Origin: an uncultured Saprospiraceae bacterium
GTDB taxonomy: Bacteria > Bacteroidota > Bacteroidia > Chitinophagales > Saprospiraceae
Direction of reading: 5' to 3'
DNA length: 39,267 nt
Assembly (NCBI GenBank): GCA_937929835.1
Contig: CALFUU010000145.1
Span: forward strand, 1 to 39,267
The notes beneath the pieces were generated by a model. That model was given only the letters and a program-made list of their open reading frames with translations. It searched no databases and had not been told where the DNA came from. Shown here piece by piece: positions 8,333 to 16,465 of the stretch; the first letter of the stretch is position 1; every line of letters begins with the position of its first letter. The position numbers were made by a program, and so were the translations under genes.

Positions 8333-8601
8333 TAGATGATTTCTGGAAAAGTATCTGATTCTGTTCCTGCCGGTATCAGGCGAGATCTCAGAAGATCCAT
8401 ATTTATAAAGTGCTTATTGCACTCCTTGTAGAATTCTGGAGTGAGCGCAGATTTTAGTTCTTGAATATTCTCAAACTGATCGTCTCTGAACTTATAGGTT
8501 TGTTCTAAGAGACCTCTTTCTAGTTTGATACTAAATCTGGAATTCATATTGAATACGGTTACTCTTATGTTTCCTTCTGTCCATTCGTCAACTATGCGCA
8601 T
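8332..8601 (-). CDS. Conserved-looking small protein of unknown function in the ccm operon
   Basis: I do not recognise this 89-residue protein. It starts MRIVDEWTEGNIRVTVFNMN and continues with a mixed beta/alpha pattern (SIKLERGLLEQTYKF, then a helical FENIQELKSAL). There is no signal peptide or membrane helix, so it is probably cytosolic. Its coding status is supported by position: the first 14 bp overlap the end of the DUF2520 gene and its stop overlaps the GTG start of the acyltransferase gene, as expected for a translationally coupled operon. Confidence 0.7.
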   Translation of the reverse strand: MRIVDEWTEGNIRVTVFNMNSRFSIKLERGLLEQTYKFRDDQFENIQELKSALTPEFYKECNKHFINMDLLRSRLIPAGTESDTFPEII

Positions 8602-9388
8602 CGTTCTCTGTATTGTAAGTTTTCTTTATGCTCTGCGTTAGGCTCTTGTAGATAGCACTAAGGTAAGCATCTTCCTTGATGAGTGCTAAGTGCTTGGCTT
8701 CTACTTTGACATCATTTCTTCTAGCAGGTCCAGTTTGTATAAGACAAGGATCACTATTAAGAATCTTATCGAAAGAAGATTTGACTATAGGTAAAAGGAC
8801 CTTAGGGTCTAAGTGATTGTCTTCTAAAAATTGTGAAGTCTTACAAGCGAGATGATTGGTAAAGTTATTCATCATGACAGCCGCAAGATGATATCTTAAT
8901 CTACTTTTGTCATCGACCTCCTGTACAGTAGGAGAAAGCTGTCTGGCCATCATCCTCAATACGCGAGTAGCCAATGGTGTGTTGCCGAATATAAAAAATG
9001 GAATCTCACTAAGGTCAGCCGGTTTGTTTTTTTTGAATGATTGCAATGCATAGAAACTACCATAGTTTTCTGCCTTTTTACCCAATAAGATAATGGATGT
9101 TGCGCCCGAGCTGTGGGCTAGTATCTGCTTGGAATTGAGTTGTGGCAGTTGTGCGACAACTTCTTTGATAGCATCATCCTTCACCATAAGGAGGTAGACT
9201 TCAGCTTCAGTGTTTAATTGTCCAAGACTATCAGTGGCTGTAGCTTTCACTTTAATAGAAAGCTTTTCGGCGTTGGAGAGGTTTCTGCTGTAGACTTGAA
9301 GAATATCACAGCCTGCCTTATGCAATGCTGGTATAAAGTGATGGGCGAGATCTCCTGAACCTATGCTGACGACTTTGATGTTAGTCAT
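8588..9388 (-). CDS. Rossmann-fold plus DUF2520 protein
   Basis: The 266-residue protein has an N-terminal NAD(P)-binding Rossmann domain (VVSIGSGDLAHHFIPAL, residues 5-21) resembling ProC-like reductases, a middle segment LAHSSGATSI, and a C-terminal helical DUF2520 domain with the RYHLAAVMMNNFTNHL motif near residue 165. The biochemical role is unknown, although this two-domain family is common in Bacteroidota. The start codon overlaps the ccmF stop as TAATG, which implies coupled translation. Its product is probably a soluble dehydrogenase-like protein; the link to cytochrome maturation is only by operon position. Confidence 0.85.
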   Translation of the reverse strand: MTNIKVVSIGSGDLAHHFIPALHKAGCDILQVYSRNLSNAEKLSIKVKATATDSLGQLNTEAEVYLLMVKDDAIKEVVAQLPQLNSKQILAHSSGATSIILLGKKAENYGSFYALQSFKKNKPADLSEIPFFIFGNTPLATRVLRMMARQLSPTVQEVDDKSRLRYHLAAVMMNNFTNHLACKTSQFLEDNHLDPKVLLPIVKSSFDKILNSDPCLIQTGPARRNDVKVEAKHLALIKEDAYLSAIYKSLTQSIKKTYNTENDAHS

Positions 9389-12171
9389 TACTTTTTTCTT
9401 CTGCTCAGTAGAGAGACAAAGAAGCCTAAGAGCATCATAATAGACCCAGCCCAGAATAAGTTAATCCCTGGAAAAACAAGCGCCTCTAGTACAATAACAT
9501 CATTTCTTGTCACATCCTCTGCTAGTTCTACGATGATTTCTCCTTTTGATCTATCGTCTTGCGCCAGTGCAAAGGTAAATTCTTCACTCTGTGGATTAAT
9601 ATGTACGAGCCTAGCGTGTATGCCCGGTCTCTGTGCATAGTCTTTAAGATTAAATGGCTGTCCCTCACGAATTACATAAGTGGGTCGTAGTTGCTCTCCC
9701 TTAGTATCTCTCAATATAGCTTGTACTGCGATGTCATTGGCTTCGGCCTCATAGTGCTGGTTGGTGATCTGATTATCAAATCCCATCAATAAGTACTCCT
9801 CACCTCCGTAATCAACCTTATCTCCTTTTTTCATCACATAGGTCTCATACTTGAGCTGGTCCTCTGTATTGAAATAGTTATCGAAGCTCTCTTCGTTTAA
9901 CTTTAACTTGACTCTTAGATCATTTAGTTGATCGTGATATTGATACAATAGATTTTCTCTGACACCTATAGCTGGTTCTGCAACTTCATTGTATTTGCCA
10001 TCGAGTGATTTAAATCTGAGTCTTGCACTTATACCCAAATCATTTTCGTGTTGGAGATAATCTTTATTGGTAGGGCTGAAGCTAATTTCTTCTAGTACCC
10101 CATAGTGTTGCTTGGTGAAGACCGTATCGCCGATGGACATAATGTATTGGCGGTACTTGAGAGAATCCTCCTCCTCCTTGGCCAACTTTACGTCTTGCTG
10201 AGCAGGTGGCAGTGCGGCAATGGTTGTGAAAATATCTTTGCTTAGTAAATGCTTGGTGCCTGGGTTATTGGCAGCAACCTTGCTCAAGTCATTGCTAAAA
10301 AGTACGTTAGGATAAACATAATATGGATCGACATTGCCACGAAGTGAATCTTCTCGCTCAAACTTTATCTTAAAAGTCCTCGTCTTGTCAACTATGGTAT
10401 CGCTCTCATAAGTGATCCAGTGGTTGTTGACATATAGGGGTTCTTCTTTTATCAGTGTCACAACAGAGGCCAAGTCCTCATCATCCTGAATGCCCCGCAT
10501 CGCAAAGGGATTGGTCGTGAGGACATCTTGATTAAGACCACTCGTCAATATCCCGATAATCATAACAGCAAAGCCTATATGCGATATAGCGGCAGAGGCC
10601 ACTCTAGGATTATTTTTGGCTACCTTAAAGATGTAGTGGACATTAGATGTCACAGCAAACCACGCAGCAAAAGCCATCACCAAGTACTTCCAGTGGAAAT
10701 AATCTATCCACAGACTCAGTAAAAAAGTCAAGACTCCAGCAATGACAAGATGCACAAACATCTTCGTTGCATAACCTAACTTTTGATTCTTGGAGTATTC
10801 TTGGGTCTTGTATCTGAAAAATATAGCACTTCCAGAAAGAGCAGTAACGAGAACTGCTATCCAGATTTGAAATTTATTAAAGTGGGGTATCGGGTCAGAA
10901 ATCACTGTGCCGATAAAGTCAGGGTCCTTAAGGTTAATCAGAGCATTCAGTACCGGAAGAGATGTCGATCCGGAGATAATAGTCCCGCTAAAAAGTAAAA
11001 CCAAAGCTCCTATGAACATCCAAAACTCTCTCGAGTAGATGGATTCTTCTTTTTTGATTACTGGAATCAAGCGACTCTTAGCGATGTAGAGGATAGCTGA
11101 TAGTAAGAAGAAAAAGAGGACCATAAATATCAACTGCGGCTCCAATCCCATCTCCGTAAATGCATGCGCTGAAGTGTCCCCCAAGATCCCGCTTCTCGTC
11201 AGGTAAGTAGAGTAGAGGACACCTACGAAACAAAGACAGTAATAGATGTAGGTACTTCTTATGGCTCTGCCTGTCGCATTGGCAATTAGGTTGGTATGTA
11301 CACCAGCTACAAGGATTATCCAGGGTACCAGTGACATATTCTCAACTGGATCCCAAGCCCAATAACCGCCGAAACTCAGCGCCTCATATGCCCATGCGCT
11401 ACCCATTAATATGCCTACACCTAAGATGCCTGCTGAGAATAGACTCCACTTCATAGCTGTTCTCAACCACTCAGTGGCCTTACCAGTGTAGAGTCCAGCT
11501 GCTGCATAGGCAAAAGGAATAGTTGTAGACGCAAAACCTAAGAATAGTGTAGGGGGGTGGATGGTCATCCAGTAATTCTGTAAGAGTGCATTGAGCCCTG
11601 TACCCTTTATCTGAGCGACATAATCTGCATTTTGGAAAAGTGGAATGTCCATTACATCTCTGAGTAGGAGAGTAGGGTTGCTACCCAGTTTGTAGGTAAA
11701 GTCCCCTAGATTGATATGGACGCCGAGCAACATTGAGGCGAGCACCGCTTGTATTAGGGCCACAAAGATCATCACACTGTGGTGCCACTCACCTGCCTTT
11801 CTTATAAGTATAAATCCGAGAATGATATGCCAGAACATCCACAGGAGAAAACTACCTTCTTGCCCTTCCCAGAATGCGGAAAAGATATACCGCATCGGCA
11901 GCTCTTCGTTCACGTGGGCTTGCACATAAGCATACTCATAATACTGCTTGAGCATGATGTAGAAAAGCGTGCCTATTATCGTGAAGGTACTGAGCCCGTG
12001 CACTCCAAATGAGGTTTTTCCTAATCTACCCCAGGATTCTGAATTATGACGTGTGGCACAGCGATAAGCCCAAGCGCTAAAAAGTGCAGCGACAAAACTA
12101 AGGACGACACAGAACTGGCCGATGTATCCTGGAAGGAGATGTTCTCCTATATATTGTATTTCTTGTATCAC
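9388..12171 (-). CDS. ccmF: Cytochrome c heme lyase subunit CcmF
   Basis: CcmF is the integral membrane heme lyase of system I cytochrome c maturation; it takes heme from CcmE and attaches it to apocytochrome c. The 927-residue protein is mostly transmembrane helix. It carries the WEGQEGS motif (101-107), the IHPP segment with His205, and the tryptophan-rich WWD-type motif from W260 to W284 (SFGGYWAWDPVENMSLVPW). A large soluble, charged insert occupies roughly residues 550-890 before a last membrane helix, making the protein longer than the roughly 650-residue E. coli form. The start is GTG and overlaps the ccmE TGA stop as GTGA. Confidence 0.95.
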   Translation of the reverse strand: MIQEIQYIGEHLLPGYIGQFCVVLSFVAALFSAWAYRCATRHNSESWGRLGKTSFGVHGLSTFTIIGTLFYIMLKQYYEYAYVQAHVNEELPMRYIFSAFWEGQEGSFLLWMFWHIILGFILIRKAGEWHHSVMIFVALIQAVLASMLLGVHINLGDFTYKLGSNPTLLLRDVMDIPLFQNADYVAQIKGTGLNALLQNYWMTIHPPTLFLGFASTTIPFAYAAAGLYTGKATEWLRTAMKWSLFSAGILGVGILMGSAWAYEALSFGGYWAWDPVENMSLVPWIILVAGVHTNLIANATGRAIRSTYIYYCLCFVGVLYSTYLTRSGILGDTSAHAFTEMGLEPQLIFMVLFFFLLSAILYIAKSRLIPVIKKEESIYSREFWMFIGALVLLFSGTIISGSTSLPVLNALINLKDPDFIGTVISDPIPHFNKFQIWIAVLVTALSGSAIFFRYKTQEYSKNQKLGYATKMFVHLVIAGVLTFLLSLWIDYFHWKYLVMAFAAWFAVTSNVHYIFKVAKNNPRVASAAISHIGFAVMIIGILTSGLNQDVLTTNPFAMRGIQDDEDLASVVTLIKEEPLYVNNHWITYESDTIVDKTRTFKIKFEREDSLRGNVDPYYVYPNVLFSNDLSKVAANNPGTKHLLSKDIFTTIAALPPAQQDVKLAKEEEDSLKYRQYIMSIGDTVFTKQHYGVLEEISFSPTNKDYLQHENDLGISARLRFKSLDGKYNEVAEPAIGVRENLLYQYHDQLNDLRVKLKLNEESFDNYFNTEDQLKYETYVMKKGDKVDYGGEEYLLMGFDNQITNQHYEAEANDIAVQAILRDTKGEQLRPTYVIREGQPFNLKDYAQRPGIHARLVHINPQSEEFTFALAQDDRSKGEIIVELAEDVTRNDVIVLEALVFPGINLFWAGSIMMLLGFFVSLLSRRKK

Positions 12172-12572
12172 ATTGAGAGGCTCGCCTCAGATCTAATTTT
12201 AAGTTCTTCGTCTTTATATTTTGATGGGCATTTCATTTGCACATCTGTCGCTACAAAGGTGTCCTCCTCCATCTTTCCAGTGACGACAACAGTCTCAGAG
12301 GTTTCGAAATCTTGTGGCTTCGGTATCTTAAGGATAACCTTCTTGCTCACACCTTCACTGTCCTTCATTGTAAAACTGAAAGCACTTGGAGAATTGATGG
12401 GATCATACTCGATATCAAAATCTCGATCTATCTGTCCCGCTATCTTGACCCTGCTGTTTTTATCAGCGGCACTTGCGTAGGTGCCATAGGTGGTTACATC
12501 TTTAGATGCAGATATTATTATAGCTACTGCGGCAATTAAGGCTAGGGCAGCAATGAGGTAAATCTTCTTCAT
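12168..12572 (-). CDS. ccmE: Cytochrome c maturation protein CcmE, CXXXY variant
   Basis: CcmE is the periplasmic heme chaperone, anchored by one N-terminal helix (residues 5-22 here), that holds heme covalently and passes it to CcmF. The 134-residue size and OB-fold pattern (RVKIAGQIDR near residue 41, VVVTGKMEEDTFVATDV near residue 95) fit the family. In the E. coli type the heme-binding residue is a histidine in HDENY; here the equivalent segment reads CPSKY (C115 to Y119). A CXXXY type of CcmE is known from archaea and Desulfovibrio, so this is a recognised variant rather than a broken gene. It overlaps ccmF and heads the operon. Confidence 0.9.
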   Translation of the reverse strand: MKKIYLIAALALIAAVAIIISASKDVTTYGTYASAADKNSRVKIAGQIDRDFDIEYDPINSPSAFSFTMKDSEGVSKKVILKIPKPQDFETSETVVVTGKMEEDTFVATDVQMKCPSKYKDEELKIRSEASLSM

Positions 12573-12604
12573 ATCGGTAAGTTTCTGTAATGCAGAATCT
12601 TCTA

Positions 12605-12612
12605 TAAAAGTA
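12605..12612 (-). promoter_or_regulatory. Weak -7 box for the ccmE operon
   Basis: The minus strand reads TACTTTTA, one base from TAnnTTTG, 32 nt before the ccmE ATG. It is the only near match in the 92-bp gap to ftsY. Confidence 0.35.
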
Positions 12613-12664
12613 CATCCTATTAGGAATAAATATTAAACGTATTCCATATGAATTAGTTGTTTGT

Positions 12665-13621
12665 CTATCCTTCAAATAAGGACTCTACAAATGCAGCTCT
12701 ATTGAACACTTGGAGGTGGTCGATCCCTTCTCCGACGCCTATGTATTTTATTGGAATCTTAAACTGATCTGAGATACCTAAGACTACACCCCCTTTGGCA
12801 GAGCCATCAAGCTTTGTCAAGGCGAGTGAGGTCACTGTTGTCGCTGCGGTAAACTTATTGGCCTGCTCTATAGCATTCTGACCAGTAGTTGCATCTAGCA
12901 CGAGCATCACCTCGTGAGGCGCACCAGGTAGTTTTTTATTGATAGAGTTACTGATCTTGGTGAGTTCCTCCATCAAGTGCTTCTTGGTGTGTAGTCTGCC
13001 TGCAGTATCTATGATGCAGAGGTCTATGTCGTTATTCTGGGCATATTGTACAGTCTCATAGGCTACGGCTGCTGGGTCAGTATTCATCCCTTTGCTGTAG
13101 AACTCCACCTCGTTTCTATCTGCCCATATCTTGAGTTGGTCTACGGCTGCAGCTCTAAAGGTATCAGCTGCTCCGAGTACAACTTTCTTTCCCCTCTTCT
13201 TATACTGATGTGCAAGCTTACCGATAGTAGTGGTCTTGCCCACGCCATTTACCCCCACGACAAGCAATACATAAGGTATATGATAGTCGGGGTAGACAAA
13301 GTCTTCAATGTCCTCAGTATTGTTCTCCTTTAAAATATCGACGACAACATTTTTGAGGATGGTATTGAGCTCGTTAGTATTGATGTATTTGACTTCGGCA
13401 ACTTTAGTTTCCAGTCTTTCGATGATCTTGACAGTTGTATCTAGGCCTACATCAGAAGAAATCAGGATACCTTCCAACTCATCGAGAAAGGACTCGTCTA
13501 CCGTCGTTTTTCCGGCTACGGCCTTCGCTATTTGACCAAAAAGGCTCTTTTTAGTCTTTTCTAGACCTTTGTCGAGGTCTTCTTTCTTCTCTCTGCTGAA
13601 GTATTTCTTGAAAATGCCCAT
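12665..13621 (-). CDS. ftsY: Signal recognition particle receptor FtsY
   Basis: FtsY is the SRP receptor GTPase that docks ribosome-nascent chain complexes at the inner membrane. The 318 residues comprise the NG domain with a short basic N-terminus (KKYFSREKK) in place of the long acidic A domain of E. coli. GTPase motifs are complete: P-loop GVNGVGKT (123-130), DTFRAAA (153-159), DTAGR (205-209) and TKLDG (269-273). The start codon is 27 nt from a terminator that ends the upstream ribosomal protein operon, and I found no TAnnTTTG box in that gap, so ftsY may depend partly on readthrough. Confidence 0.96.
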   Translation of the reverse strand: MGIFKKYFSREKKEDLDKGLEKTKKSLFGQIAKAVAGKTTVDESFLDELEGILISSDVGLDTTVKIIERLETKVAEVKYINTNELNTILKNVVVDILKENNTEDIEDFVYPDYHIPYVLLVVGVNGVGKTTTIGKLAHQYKKRGKKVVLGAADTFRAAAVDQLKIWADRNEVEFYSKGMNTDPAAVAYETVQYAQNNDIDLCIIDTAGRLHTKKHLMEELTKISNSINKKLPGAPHEVMLVLDATTGQNAIEQANKFTAATTVTSLALTKLDGSAKGGVVLGISDQFKIPIKYIGVGEGIDHLQVFNRAAFVESLFEG

Positions 13622-13647
13622 CTAGAAAGTTTTTCGTTAGTGGATAT

Positions 13648-13684
13648 AAAAAAAAGGCAAAGTGCTGTAGACCCTGCCTTTTGA
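13648..13684 (-). terminator. Terminator of the rpmB-rpmG-bL38 operon
   Basis: AAAAGGCA (13652-13659) pairs with TGCCTTTT (13675-13682) around a 15-nt loop, and the minus-strand RNA ends in a run of eight U. It lies 24 nt past the bL38 stop and before ftsY. Confidence 0.85.
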
Positions 13685-13707
13685 TATTTCTTGTTGAAGT
13701 CACAAGA

Positions 13708-13881
13708 TTACTTCTTCGCGAAGAATTCTTTGACTTTATCCTTATGGATCATAACCTCTTTGTAGGTGTACTTTCCAGTCACTGGATCTTTGATGCTTTT
13801 AACAACTTTGCAAAAATCTCTACCTGAACCAGCATTTGCTGCTCTCTGAGCTACTCTCGCGTTCTTTGATACTTTAGCCAT
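13708..13881 (-). CDS. DUF4295 ribosomal protein (bL38)
   Basis: A 57-residue basic protein reads MAKVSKNARVAQRAANAGSG and continues through KVVKSIKDPVTGKYTYKE to a lysine-rich end (KEFFAKK). The SIKDPVTGKYTY core matches DUF4295, a very small Bacteroidota family always found beside rpmG and rpmB. From memory, structural work on the Flavobacterium johnsoniae ribosome assigned this family as ribosomal protein bL38. It begins 2 bp after the rpmG stop, so it is cotranscribed, and it is followed by a strong terminator. Confidence 0.88.
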   Translation of the reverse strand: MAKVSKNARVAQRAANAGSGRDFCKVVKSIKDPVTGKYTYKEVMIHKDKVKEFFAKK

Positions 13882-13883
13882 GA

Positions 13884-14072
13884 CTATTTAATTTCTTTGT
13901 GAACAGTATATTTCTTCAATATAGGGTTGTATTTCTTCAACTCCATTCTATCAGGAGTGTTTTTCCTGTTTTTTTCAGTTACATATCTAGACGTACCTGG
14001 CTGTCCAGAGGTCTTGTGTTCTGTACATTCTAGTATTACCTGTATTCTATTTCCTTTAGATTTCTTTGCCAT
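13884..14072 (-). CDS. rpmG: 50S ribosomal protein L33
   Basis: This 62-residue basic protein begins [19 protein letters not shown] and contains [20 protein letters not shown], the L33 signature. It keeps only one cysteine (C16) of the four-cysteine zinc type, so it is a zinc-independent form. It is a component of the large subunit near the E site. It is the second gene of the rpmB-rpmG-bL38 operon, 14 bp after rpmB. Confidence 0.96.
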   Translation of the reverse strand: MAKKSKGNRIQVILECTEHKTSGQPGTSRYVTEKNRKNTPDRMELKKYNPILKKYTVHKEIK

Positions 14073-14086
14073 AGCGGTTTAGCTTT

Positions 14087-14341
14087 TTACTTTGTCAATT
14101 CTACACCTACGTCAAATCCAGCTTTTTGCTGTCTTTTGAGGTATTCGTAAAGACCGATTTTATTGATATTTCTCATTGCACTCGTCGAGATCTTAAGATC
14201 TACCCATTTGTCCACCTCAGGGATGTACATACGCTTGTTGATCAGATTCGGAAGGAATCTTCTTTTTGTTCTTCTCTTTGAGTGAGAGACATTATTTCCT
14301 GTGATTGGACGCTTACCTGTAAGCTGACATATTCTAGACAT
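14087..14341 (-). CDS. rpmB: 50S ribosomal protein L28
   Basis: The 84-residue protein starts MSRICQLTGKRPITGNNVSH and contains SKRRTKRRFLPNL, the conserved L28 N-terminal block, followed by KISTSAMRNINKIGLYEYL. It belongs to the large ribosomal subunit and heads the rpmB-rpmG-bL38 operon. A TACTTTTG box lies 25 nt upstream of the ATG. Confidence 0.97.
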   Translation of the reverse strand: MSRICQLTGKRPITGNNVSHSKRRTKRRFLPNLINKRMYIPEVDKWVDLKISTSAMRNINKIGLYEYLKRQQKAGFDVGVELTK

Positions 14342-14366
14342 AAGGCTATCTATTTATTTAGCGGTG

Positions 14367-14374
14367 CAAAAGTA
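14367..14374 (-). promoter_or_regulatory. Bacteroidota -7 box for the rpmB operon
   Basis: The minus strand reads TACTTTTG, an exact TAnnTTTG match, ending 25 nt before the rpmB ATG. The rest of the 327-bp gap 14342-14668 shows no ORF of note and no convincing hairpin. Confidence 0.6.
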
Positions 14375-14668
14375 ATTTAAATATCCCTGATTAGAAACCT
14401 ATTTGGCACCTTAAAGAGACCGAAATACGCCTTTTTTCTCTTTATGCATCTCAAAATTGACATTTAGCTGTCATTAACACCCTACAAAGTGCCCTACAAA
14501 TCACTCTACAAGAGCTCTATTGCGATCTCAAATGGGCAAATTGTTGTCTTATACCTTCCAAAATTTAAAGTATCGATTCTGAAATATAGGTTATTAATGT
14601 TCTGTACTTGTCTTAGATATGTGTTTAAAGTTTATAATTATTTTACAATCAATCTAATATTTAAGGAA

Positions 14669-15367
14669 ATGAAGTCTTTCATAAGTATGCTTACAGCCGT
14701 TTTATGCTTTTGTTCTTTTTCATACGGCCAGTGGGCTGTAGGTCCAAAAGTATCTTATGGTACAATACTCCAAGGTGAGCAAAGCATACGCGTTATCCCT
14801 AACTCTGATAAATTACCAACGATTTTATCTTATTTGGGGGGTTCTCAAGTTTATTCAGCTGGTTTTACTGTATATAATAACATCGGTCCAGCATTTATTC
14901 AATTTGAAGCGCAGGGTACAAAATTTACACAAACATTTAGTGTCAGTGATTATGCGACGCCACCTCAGGTGACAATCCTTGACGACACGCAATATTTTAT
15001 AGAGTTGCCGGTTACTGCTGGTATCAACTACAACGATTTTAGAATAGGTGTAGGACCAATTCTTGAAATCGCTGTGGATAGAAACACAGATCTAGCTTAC
15101 CTCGAGGGGTATGAGGATAAGAGAAAAAAATTCAATGGATCATTCCAAGCTCTATTGGGCTACAACAAAGGCATTTTCAATATGGATGTTAGATATGTAT
15201 ACAAGTTTTCTAGTATCGTAGATGATTTCGCATTGGGTAATGACCAACTTAAATTGAATAGAAGCGCTAACAGATTAAGTTTTTCTGTGGGTATGCTCTT
15301 CGGAGGAAAAAACAACTTGCCAGAGTTAGAAGAAGAAACTTTATCGCAGAACGTGATAATGTTTTAA
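14669..15367 (+). CDS. Outer-membrane beta-barrel protein (PorT-like family)
   Basis: The 232-residue protein has a signal peptide (MKSFISMLTAVLCFCSFSYG, then QWAVGPK) and alternating beta strands ending in aromatic residues, as in the Bacteroidota outer-membrane beta-barrel family PF13568. Typical strand motifs are DTQYFIELPVTAGINY and FRIGVGPILEIAV. The start at 14669 is chosen because it places the signal peptide first; an upstream in-frame start at 14489 would add 60 residues with no signal character. The C-terminus extends past the last strand with an acidic tail (LPELEEE). A terminator follows directly. The cargo or partner is unknown. Confidence 0.8.
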   Translation: MKSFISMLTAVLCFCSFSYGQWAVGPKVSYGTILQGEQSIRVIPNSDKLPTILSYLGGSQVYSAGFTVYNNIGPAFIQFEAQGTKFTQTFSVSDYATPPQVTILDDTQYFIELPVTAGINYNDFRIGVGPILEIAVDRNTDLAYLEGYEDKRKKFNGSFQALLGYNKGIFNMDVRYVYKFSSIVDDFALGNDQLKLNRSANRLSFSVGMLFGGKNNLPELEEETLSQNVIMF

Positions 15368-15394
15368 GGCTTTCAAAAATTTTTTATGAGAAAC

Positions 15395-15427
15395 AAAAAG
15401 CGATGCCTAGGGGTGTCGCTTTTTTTT
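15395..15427 (+). terminator. Terminator after the outer-membrane protein gene
   Basis: AAAAAGCGA (15395-15403) pairs with TCGCTTTTT (15416-15424) and runs into eight T residues. It also helps set the start of the next gene, because a longer version of that gene would begin inside this hairpin. Confidence 0.85.
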
Positions 15428-15453
15428 ATGCTCAGCTGTCTTACCTTCGGGGT

Positions 15454-15975
15454 ATGAGTGCAAGATCAGAGTTTACAAAGTTTCTAAAATCGCTCAGTGA
15501 GGAAGAGCTTCGCGAGGAGTTGAAATCTCTGTATTCTTCTATCAAGGACGTGAAGCAACACTACCAAATGGAATTGGGTGGAGACGCAGAACGGAAGAAG
15601 ATATTTGATAAGGCCAAAAAGGATATCTACAACCTCTATTTTATTAGGAATATACCTCGTAAGCGCCCCCGCGTAGCCAAGATTAAGGCGATACTCAAGG
15701 AGATGAAAAAGCTGTCTGTCTTTAGTCATGAAACGGCTGATCTGCTTCTAGCGACAACAGAGACTTGCCTTGAGTATCTATATAATAGAAGCTATACCAC
15801 CTCAGCCACTTATAATTCCTGTATCGATAGTTACGACCAAGCACTAGCAATTATAGATACGGGGTTGCACGCCGACTTCGAAAAGCGCTGCCGGTTCATA
15901 GCTGCCAAAGCTGAGAACATAGACGAACTGGATGGCGTCCTCCAAGAGCTATTCGATAAGGTCTTTGATGCTTAG
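15454..15975 (+). CDS. DUF6155 family protein
   Basis: The 173-residue helical protein begins MSARSEFTKFLKSLSEEELREE and continues with LYSSIKDVKQHYQMELGG, a pattern I associate with DUF6155. Further helices include RVAKIKAILKEMKKLSVF and a C-terminal acidic helix (DELDGVLQELFDKVF). It has no signal peptide and no membrane helix. The start 15454 avoids the terminator at 15395-15427; a nearby TACCTTCG (one mismatch from TAnnTTTG) ends only 9 nt upstream or so. The function of the family is not known. It ends 4 bp inside the convergent gene at 15972. Confidence 0.7.
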   Translation: MSARSEFTKFLKSLSEEELREELKSLYSSIKDVKQHYQMELGGDAERKKIFDKAKKDIYNLYFIRNIPRKRPRVAKIKAILKEMKKLSVFSHETADLLLATTETCLEYLYNRSYTTSATYNSCIDSYDQALAIIDTGLHADFEKRCRFIAAKAENIDELDGVLQELFDKVFDA

Positions 15976-16373
15976 ACTTGGACGTAGTAGACATCCGTAT
16001 TGTTGCGGAGGATACTGTACACTCTAAAGGCACCTGCTTGGTTTTGACACTGTTCTAGTAGGTCGAATACTTTGACAGTTTTGGGTAGACCAGAAAAGAC
16101 CAAGGTAAAATGAGTGTCACCGCCACCAACTTCTTTCCACTCTGGAAAATAGGTAATGTTCTCTGCATGTACCAAAGTCGATACATGATCAGAATGATGA
16201 TCAAAGAGAAAGGTCGTCGGCCATATTCTGATAAAGGTGGGCTCAGTAGAATTCTGTAGACAATGGACGACTACTTGACCGGCTTCGTGGACTTGGGATT
16301 TGAGTTCAGCGAGGAGATCAGGGGCGATTTCAACTTTCGGATTGCGAACTATAACCGGTGCTTCTATTTCCAT
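15972..16373 (-). CDS. Unknown 133-residue protein
   Basis: I do not recognise this protein. It starts MEIEAPVIVRNPKVEIAPDLL and has a mixed alpha/beta pattern with several histidines (FLFDHHSDHVSTLVHAEN, GGGDTHFTLVF) that could bind metal, followed by VFDLLEQCQNQAGAFRVYS. No signal or membrane segment is seen, so it is likely cytosolic. The start at 16373 is preferred to 16421, because the longer form would reach into the palindrome at 16397-16413. It is divergent from the small gene at 16466, with the palindrome between them, and convergent with the DUF6155 gene (4-bp overlap). Confidence 0.7.
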   Translation of the reverse strand: MEIEAPVIVRNPKVEIAPDLLAELKSQVHEAGQVVVHCLQNSTEPTFIRIWPTTFLFDHHSDHVSTLVHAENITYFPEWKEVGGGDTHFTLVFSGLPKTVKVFDLLEQCQNQAGAFRVYSILRNNTDVYYVQV

Positions 16374-16396
16374 TTTTATTAACAAGTTTTCAGAGT

Positions 16397-16413
16397 GTGC
16401 AATTGTATTGCAC
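16397..16413. promoter_or_regulatory. Perfect 17-bp palindrome, possible operator
   Basis: GTGCAAT-TGT-ATTGCAC has perfect 7-bp arms around a 3-bp spacer. It lies between two divergent genes and covers the TTG (-33) part of the promoter inferred for the small gene. That placement suits a repressor operator, although no regulator gene is next to it. Confidence 0.5.
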
Positions 16414-16431
16414 GATAGCAAGGCATATTTG
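16403..16431 (+). promoter_or_regulatory. Probable promoter of the 53-codon gene
   Basis: TTG at 16403-16405, an 18-nt gap, then CATATTTG at 16424-16431 (one mismatch from TAnnTTTG). The 18-nt spacing equals that of the tRNA-Arg promoter in this window. The -33 half lies inside the palindrome. Confidence 0.45.
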
Positions 16432-16465
16432 AATCAATTATTCACTCAAAACTAAAAATCGTCAT

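Noticed and set aside
14489-14668. Longer start for the outer-membrane protein gene
   Set aside because: The extra 60 residues are not signal-like; the start at 14669 puts a proper signal peptide first.
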